From Actinomycetota bacterium (GTDB taxonomy: Bacteria; Actinomycetota; Thermoleophilia; Miltoncostaeales; Miltoncostaeaceae): a stretch of DNA of 11,606 bases. This document shows positions 7,398-11,606 of the stretch, piece by piece. Positions within the stretch are counted from its first letter, which is position 1, and every line of letters begins with the position of its first letter. Location of the stretch: assembly GCA_005788075.1 (NCBI GenBank), contig SXZC01000222.1, positions 1 to 11,606 on the forward strand. Direction: 5' to 3'. A model generated the notes under the pieces. That model was not told where the DNA came from and made no database searches. It worked only from the letters and a program-made list of their open reading frames with translations. The translations under genes were made by a program, and so were the position numbers.

Positions 7398-7409
7398 GGG
7401 TCACCGCTC

Positions 7410-8495
7410 TCAGGTTCCAGCGAGCGCGGCCGCCGGCAGCGGATCGCGCGCCGGGCCCGGGGTGAGGAGGTCCGGGCTTGCCACGTTCCAGTAGGCGCGC
7501 ACCGCCCAGGGCAGCACGCGGTCGCTCGCAACGATGCGGGCATACTGCGCGAAGAGCGGGTCGGGCAGCACGTTCAGCACCGACTGCAGCCGCTCGAGGA
7601 TGCGGTAGCCCCTCGACCGCGACCCCACGGCTGCGCGATATCCGCGCAGGGCCTCGTCCAGGCGCAGCTCGCCCGTGCGCACGCGCTCGGCGAGGCGCCC
7701 GGCCACCTGCCCGAACACCAGCGCCGGGCGGATGCCCTCGCCCGACACCGGCAGGCACATCCCGGCGGAATCGCCCACGAGGAACATCCCGTCGCGCACC
7801 GGCTCGATGAGCATGGAGGTGAAGTAGCCGCCGTGCACCCGGCCCGGGTCCCCCATGCCGAGGTCGTCGCAGAAGCGCTCGAGGTCGTCCGAGAGATCGG
7901 AATGTCCGGTGTAGGTGGCCAGGCCCGCCCGCACGTGGTCGCCAGCGGGGAACGCCCAGTAGAACCGCCGCGACCCGCGGCTCGGGCCGACGTAGAAGTG
8001 CAGCCCCTCCCCGCGGTACGGCTGCCGCGCCTCGATGCCGAAGCTCTTGCGCGGAGCCCTCGCCGCGGCCTGCTCGCGCTTGGTCGCGGCCGTGCGCCAC
8101 CCGGCGGCATCGATGACCAGCGGTGCTTCGAACGTGCCCGCCGTGGTCTCCACCCGCCCCGCGCGGGCGGACGAGATGCGCGCTTTCACGAAGTCGGCGC
8201 CGGTGCGCTCATAGAGATCGCGGCAGAACCGGCGGTAGTCGAACGTGCAGAAGGGGAAGAAGCGCAGCACCTGCGCCCGGCGCCGCGTGTGGATGATGAT
8301 GTCCTCGTGCACCTGGTCGATCACATGGGTCATGTCCATGTTCTCGAGGCACGCGAGGGGCACGGCCGACGCCGAGGTCTCCCCCTCCCCGATGTCCAGC
8401 CGGTCGATCACCAGCACCCGGCCACCGATCTGCTGGGCGGCGGCGAGCCCGCCGAACGACCCGCCGCAGACGATGGCGTCGTACTGGTCGGCCAT
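7410..8495 (-). CDS. FAD-dependent oxidoreductase, geranylgeranyl-reductase/FixC-like family, substrate unknown
   Basis: This 361-residue cytoplasmic flavoprotein starts with a Rossmann FAD-binding motif, AIVCGGSFGGLAAA (7-20; the second Gly of GxGxxG is Ser, as in several relatives), and an acidic VIDR at the end of strand 2. Later signatures are VIDAAGWRT (127-135), RRFYWAFPAGDHVRAGLA (177-192, resembling the FP..D..N/R.G motif of geranylgeranyl reductases) and the second FAD motif LVGDSAGMCLPVSGEGI (239-255). These place it in the GGR/FixC/PHBH-fold group, whose members reduce isoprenoid chains or oxidise aromatic and quinone substrates. The actual substrate cannot be read from sequence. 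No signal peptide or membrane helix is visible. Its ATG shares one base with the cupin stop (TGATG), so the two are translationally coupled. The pair is not part of the usual pnp-dap-ftsK cluster. Confidence 0.85.
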   Translation of the reverse strand: MADQYDAIVCGGSFGGLAAAQQIGGRVLVIDRLDIGEGETSASAVPLACLENMDMTHVIDQVHEDIIIHTRRRAQVLRFFPFCTFDYRRFCRDLYERTGADFVKARISSARAGRVETTAGTFEAPLVIDAAGWRTAATKREQAAARAPRKSFGIEARQPYRGEGLHFYVGPSRGSRRFYWAFPAGDHVRAGLATYTGHSDLSDDLERFCDDLGMGDPGRVHGGYFTSMLIEPVRDGMFLVGDSAGMCLPVSGEGIRPALVFGQVAGRLAERVRTGELRLDEALRGYRAAVGSRSRGYRILERLQSVLNVLPDPLFAQYARIVASDRVLPWAVRAYWNVASPDLLTPGPARDPLPAAALAGT

Positions 8496-8902
8496 CAGGT
8501 GCGGGGGATCTCCTGGCCTGTCTCCGGGTCGATCCGGATGCCGTCGGTGATGCCCGTGCCGGGCGGCGCGCCCACGATGAGCCAGTGGCCATCGCGGTCA
8601 CTGTTGTTCTGGATGCGGCGGGTGGTGTCCTTGCCCACGCGCAGCCAGTCGCCGTCCTCGATCACCACGACCTCGCCCTCGATGAGCATCTCCTGCGGTC
8701 CGCCGGCGATGAGGTGGTAGAGCTCCTCCTGGCTGTGATGGCGGTGGTACGCCATCTGGTCGCCCGGGTGGAACACCCAGACGCGGCAGGTCATCTCCTC
8801 GCAGCCGGTGGCACCGGCGAAGTCCTGCGATGCGGGCCCGCCGCCCTTGCGCTCGCGGCGCTCCACGTCGTCCGCGCGCACGTGCGTGAATCCGTCAGCC
8901 AT
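8495..8902 (-). CDS. Small single-domain cupin with altered second metal motif
   Basis: A 135-residue one-domain cupin. The start ATG at 8902 has an excellent GGAGG ribosome site five bases upstream; the frame stays open to 9025 but that part overlaps dapB and is a shadow. Cupin motif 1 is intact: G47, then H53-R-H55, then E59/E60 and a Gly at 67. Motif 2 is G84-DWLRV-GKDTT-R95-RIQ-N99. The usual Pro and Gly are replaced and the His metal ligand is Arg95, so metal binding would rest on motif 1 residues or on nearby histidines. Cys34 and Cys39 precede the barrel. Function is unknown: a small-molecule isomerase or dioxygenase partner, or a sensor. Position between dapB (32-bp gap) and the flavoprotein (1-nt overlap) suggests it works with the latter. 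Confidence 0.85.
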   Translation of the reverse strand: MADGFTHVRADDVERRERKGGGPASQDFAGATGCEEMTCRVWVFHPGDQMAYHRHHSQEELYHLIAGGPQEMLIEGEVVVIEDGDWLRVGKDTTRRIQNNSDRDGHWLIVGAPPGTGITDGIRIDPETGQEIPRT

Positions 8903-8934
8903 CTCGTCCTCCGATCCGGGATACCGGGGCGAGG

Positions 8935-9624
8935 TTACCCGAACATCAGCGGGGCGATCCCCCGCGTGAGGCCGGGACGATCCGGCACCGCGCGCACGGC
9001 CATGAGAACGCCCGGCATGAAGCACTCGCGCGACAGGCTGTCGTGGCGGATGGACAGCGTCTCGGCCAGCCCGCCCAGGATGACCTCCTGATGGGCGACC
9101 ATTCCGGGCAGCCGAACCGAGTGGATGGGCACGTCGCCGTGCATCATCTCTGCTGTGTGCGCGGCGGTGCCGCTGGGGGCGTCGATCTTGCCGCTGTGAT
9201 GCAGTTCCACGATCTCAGCGCTCTCCATGAAGCGCGATGCCTCCTCGGCGAAGCGCATCATCAGCACCGCGCCCACGGCGAAGTTCGCCGCCACGATGAG
9301 GTTGGCCGGGCCGGACTCCGCGAGGAACGTCAGGTCGGCCATCTGGGCTTCGGTCATCCCGGTGGTGCCCACGACGCAGTGCACGCCCGCCGCGAGGCAG
9401 GCGCTCACGGTGCCGAACGCGGCATCGGGGACCGTGAAGTCCACCGCCACGTCGGGCTTCACCGCGGCGATGGCCTCCTCGACGGTGAGGAACAGCGACG
9501 CCCCATCGGGCACCAGATCCGGGTCGGCCTGGGCGACGAGTTCCATGTCGGGCGCGTCGGTGACGGCCTGCACCACCTGCCGGCCCATCCGCCCGTTCGC
9601 GCCGGTCACCATCACGCGGGTCAT
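8935..9624 (-). CDS. dapB: 4-hydroxy-tetrahydrodipicolinate reductase
   Basis: DapB reduces the DapA product with NAD(P)H to tetrahydrodipicolinate. Visible are the Rossmann motif GANGRMG (8-14), VDFT (61-64), GTTG (86-89), the conserved NF of AANFAVG, and the catalytic signature ELHHSGKIDAPSGTA (140-154) with the catalytic His pair and Lys146. The end has VRLPGMVAHQEVILGG and HDSLSRECFMPGVL. At 229 residues it is toward the short end of the family, shorter than E. coli DapB at 273, but all motifs are present. The ATG overlaps the M16 peptidase stop (ATGA, 9624-9621), and GGAGG lies four bases upstream. Order M16-dapB matches Streptomyces relatives, where thyX normally comes next; here a cupin does. 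Confidence 0.96.
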   Translation of the reverse strand: MTRVMVTGANGRMGRQVVQAVTDAPDMELVAQADPDLVPDGASLFLTVEEAIAAVKPDVAVDFTVPDAAFGTVSACLAAGVHCVVGTTGMTEAQMADLTFLAESGPANLIVAANFAVGAVLMMRFAEEASRFMESAEIVELHHSGKIDAPSGTAAHTAEMMHGDVPIHSVRLPGMVAHQEVILGGLAETLSIRHDSLSRECFMPGVLMAVRAVPDRPGLTRGIAPLMFG

Positions 9625-10901
9625 GCTGCCTCCACAAGGTTGGGCGCGAGGCGCGACGCGGCCCTGCGCACGGCGTCGGTGTCCGGACCGATCGCGGCCA
9701 CCGACAGGGATGAAGGATCCCAGAACTCCGCTGCGAGGGCGGCGATGTCGTCCGCCGTAACCGCCTCGATGCGCTCGACGATCTCGTCGACCTCGAGCAA
9801 CTCCGTGCCGCTCAGCACCGCGCGGCCGATGCGGTGCATGCGCGTGGCCGGGCTCTCGAGCCCCAGCACGAGACGTCCCTTGAGGTGCTCGCGTGCGCGC
9901 GACAGCTCGACGTCGGGCACGGGCTCGGATGCCATGCGACGAAGCTCCCGGCCGATGATCTCGGCGGCCTCCACGAGGTTCTCCTCGCGGGTGCCGAGGT
10001 ACACCCCCACCTGCCCGGTGTCCGCGAAGCCCACCGAGTAGGTGCCCACCGAGTAGGCCAGCCCCCGCTTCTCCCGGATCTCCTGGAACAGGCGCGAGCT
10101 CATCGAGCCGCCGAGGATGACGTCGAGCACGCCCATCGCGTGGCGCCGTTCATCGGACCTGTCGAGGCCGGGCCCGCCCAGCGCCAGGTGGTACTGCTCG
10201 GTGGGCTTCGACCGGGACACCAGTCGGGCCTCGCCGGGCACACCGGGCTGCACCCCGTGGGCCTCCCCCGCCACGAGGTCGCCGAGGTAGCGCTCCGACA
10301 ACTCGAGCAGCCGGTCCTGGTCGACCGACCCGCTGGCCGCCACCACGATGTTGCCCGCGGTGTAGTGGCCGGCGTGGTACGCCCGGATGTGGTCCTCGGG
10401 AACGGTGGAGATGACCTCGGCGGTGCCGATCACGGGGCGGCCGAGGGGCTGGGCCGGGAACACCGCCTCGCTGATGAGGTCGTGCACCTGGTCCCCGGGG
10501 TCGTCCTCGTACATGAGGATCTCCTCGAGGATGACCTGCCGCTCCTGCTCCAGCTCGAGGAATGCCGGGTGCGCCACCATGTCGCCCACCACCTCGAACG
10601 CGCGCTCGAGGTGGTCGTCGAGCACCCGGGTGTACACCACCGTGTGGTCACGGCCGGTCGCGGCGTTGACTTCGCCGCCGATGGCGTCGAAGGCCTCGGC
10701 GATGCCGGCCGCCGACAGGCGGTCAGTGCCCTTGAACAGCAGGTGCTCGATGAAGTGGGAGATGCCCCCCTCGGAGGCCGCCTCGAATCGCGAGCCCACC
10801 CCGATCCACACCCCGAGCGCCACCGAACGCACCCCCGGGAGGGGCTCCGAGATTACTCGGAGCCCCTCGCCGGTGGTGTCGAGCGCTCGGTCCTGCGTCA
10901 C
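9621..10901 (-). CDS. M16 family zinc peptidase (YmxG/MlpA-like)
   Basis: A 426-residue M16 (pitrilysin/processing-peptidase-like) protein. The inverted zinc motif HFIEH lies at 49-53, with the third metal ligand in ILEEI about 73 residues later (Glu126/127), followed by YEDDP. The C-terminal half has the EIREKRGLAYSVGTY segment with the Arg/Tyr used in substrate binding. Length is typical of the Gram-positive one-chain form encoded next to pnp (mlpA/ymxG in Bacillus), whose physiological substrate is poorly known. The GTG start overlaps the pnp stop (GTGA, 10901-10898), so translation is coupled; no strong ribosome site is present. It is predicted cytoplasmic, since no signal peptide is seen. 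Confidence 0.93.
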   Translation of the reverse strand: MTQDRALDTTGEGLRVISEPLPGVRSVALGVWIGVGSRFEAASEGGISHFIEHLLFKGTDRLSAAGIAEAFDAIGGEVNAATGRDHTVVYTRVLDDHLERAFEVVGDMVAHPAFLELEQERQVILEEILMYEDDPGDQVHDLISEAVFPAQPLGRPVIGTAEVISTVPEDHIRAYHAGHYTAGNIVVAASGSVDQDRLLELSERYLGDLVAGEAHGVQPGVPGEARLVSRSKPTEQYHLALGGPGLDRSDERRHAMGVLDVILGGSMSSRLFQEIREKRGLAYSVGTYSVGFADTGQVGVYLGTREENLVEAAEIIGRELRRMASEPVPDVELSRAREHLKGRLVLGLESPATRMHRIGRAVLSGTELLEVDEIVERIEAVTADDIAALAAEFWDPSSLSVAAIGPDTDAVRRAASRLAPNLVEAA

Positions 10902-11606
10902 TCGGCGACGTCGCTCGTGGACATCTTCCGGCGGCGGCGCGGGCGGCGGTGCGTGCTCTCGTCGCCGTCGCCGTCCCCGTTGCCCTCGGCCGGGGCCGAG
11001 TCGTCGGACAGCAGGCGCAGGCCGATGCGGCCGCGGGCGCGGTCGACTTCCTCAACGCGCACGTCCACGGTGTCGCCGCGGTTGATGACGTCCTCCACCT
11101 TCTCCACCCGGCCGGAGCCGAGGTTGGAGATGTGCAGCAGGCCATCGACGCCCTTGGTGAGCTCCACGAACGCGCCGAAGGTGGTGGTCTTCACCACGGT
11201 CGCGCCCTCGTAGACGTCACCGACCTCGACGTCCTTCGTCATCGAGCGGATGCGCTCTACGCACTGGTCGGCCTTCTCGCCCTGCACGCCGTACACGCTC
11301 ACGGTGCCGTCGTCCTCGATGGAGATCTCCACCTCGAAGTCGGCCTCGAGACCGCGGATGGTCTCGCCACCCTTGCCGATGACCATGCCGATCTTCTCGG
11401 GGTCGATCTTGATGGCGGTGATGCGCGGCGCCCAGGCGCTGAGCTCCTCGCGCGGGCCCGCGATCGTCTCGGACATGATGCCGAGGATCTTCAGCCGGGC
11501 ATCCTTGGCCTGCTGGAGGGCCTGGCCCAGGGTCTCCTGGCTCACGCCGGCGACCTTGTTGTCCATCTGCAGGGCGGTGATGCCCTCGGACGTGCCGGCC
11601 ACCTTG
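10898..11606 (-). CDS. pnp: Polyribonucleotide nucleotidyltransferase (PNPase), C-terminal third; 5' part outside the window
   Basis: The frame enters from the right edge with KVAGTSEGITALQMDNKVAG, the end of the second RNase PH domain of PNPase. It continues through the linker AKDARLKIL, a KH domain (KIDPEKIGMVIGKGGETIRGL, with the GKGG loop) and an S1 domain (VGDVYEGATVVKTTTFGAFVEL ... GLLHISNLG ... VDRARGRIGLRLL). It finishes with an acidic Gly/Asp linker and a very basic tail (HRRPRRRRK). PNPase is the phosphorolytic 3'-to-5' exoribonuclease. About 235 residues are visible. The stop overlaps the M16 peptidase start by 4 nt. Having pnp and RNase J in one cluster groups two main RNA-decay enzymes. 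Confidence 0.96.
   Translation of the reverse strand, partial: KVAGTSEGITALQMDNKVAGVSQETLGQALQQAKDARLKILGIMSETIAGPREELSAWAPRITAIKIDPEKIGMVIGKGGETIRGLEADFEVEISIEDDGTVSVYGVQGEKADQCVERIRSMTKDVEVGDVYEGATVVKTTTFGAFVELTKGVDGLLHISNLGSGRVEKVEDVINRGDTVDVRVEEVDRARGRIGLRLLSDDSAPAEGNGDGDGDESTHRRPRRRRKMSTSDVAE

Noticed and set aside
7364..7405. CRISPR-like or terminator interpretation of the tandem repeats
   Set aside because: Only two copies directly abut with no spacers, so it is not CRISPR; the palindromes have a one-base centre and no following U-run, so a terminator is unlikely.
7349..7543. N-terminal extension of dapA to an upstream start at 7543
   Set aside because: The extra residues overlap the end of the FAD oxidoreductase in another frame, have no DapA similarity, and DapA homologues begin at the VLGAVLTA segment.
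8903..9025. N-terminal extension of the cupin to 9025
   Set aside because: It overlaps the dapB 3' end; ATG 8902 has a perfect GGAGG ribosome site and gives a normal cupin length.
23..11213. Long plus-strand open frames, e.g. 23-1795, 2351-4855, 5037-6467, 6464-7465 and 9834-11213
   Set aside because: They lie antisense to clearly conserved minus-strand genes and have Arg/His/Gly-rich compositions without domains. They are what very GC-rich DNA produces by chance.

Overview
The window is a dense, almost entirely minus-strand block of housekeeping genes from a very GC-rich bacterium. Read in the direction of transcription (right to left) the order is: pnp (3' part) - M16 zinc peptidase - dapB - small cupin - FAD-dependent oxidoreductase - dapA - RNase J (rnj) - ftsK - RodZ-like membrane HTH protein - cinA - recA (first 13 codons only). 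High GC, GTG and other non-ATG starts, a 4-nt-overlap style of gene packing and this gene order point to Actinomycetota. The form of the RodZ-like N-terminus makes a deep-branching class such as Thermoleophilia plausible, but that placement is from memory of the family and is only moderately secure.

Layout. 11606-8495: pnp, M16 peptidase, dapB and cupin, with 4-nt overlaps at the first two junctions, then a 1-nt overlap into the FAD oxidoreductase (to 7410), which looks like one transcript. 7409-7349: a 61-bp gap holding two tandem 17-bp copies of a perfect palindrome, followed by a TATGCT -10-like hexamer six bases before the dapA GTG. This looks like a regulated internal promoter giving a leaderless dapA mRNA. 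7348-2252: dapA, rnj (ATGA overlap) and ftsK. 2179-224: the RodZ-like gene, apparently starting at CTG, and cinA. 223-42: the recA promoter region, with a LexA/SOS box that matches the Gram-positive consensus and overlaps the -35 element.

The core order pnp-M16-(dap genes)-rnj-ftsK-rodZ-like-cinA-recA is the ancient arrangement also seen around pnpA-mlpA-dapA-rnjB-spoIIIE-ymfM-cinA-recA in Bacillus and, in part, in Streptomyces. The products fall into three themes: RNA decay (PNPase, RNase J), diaminopimelate/lysine synthesis (DapA, DapB), and chromosome, envelope and NAD/DNA-repair upkeep (FtsK, RodZ-like, CinA, RecA). What does not belong to the ancestral set is the cupin/FAD-oxidoreductase pair wedged between dapB and dapA, where Streptomyces relatives usually carry thyX. 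Also notable are the palindromic tandem operator at dapA, the absence of pgsA between rodZ and cinA, and the non-canonical rodZ start. I see no mobile element, CRISPR array, tRNA or rRNA, and no gene-free stretch longer than 182 bp.
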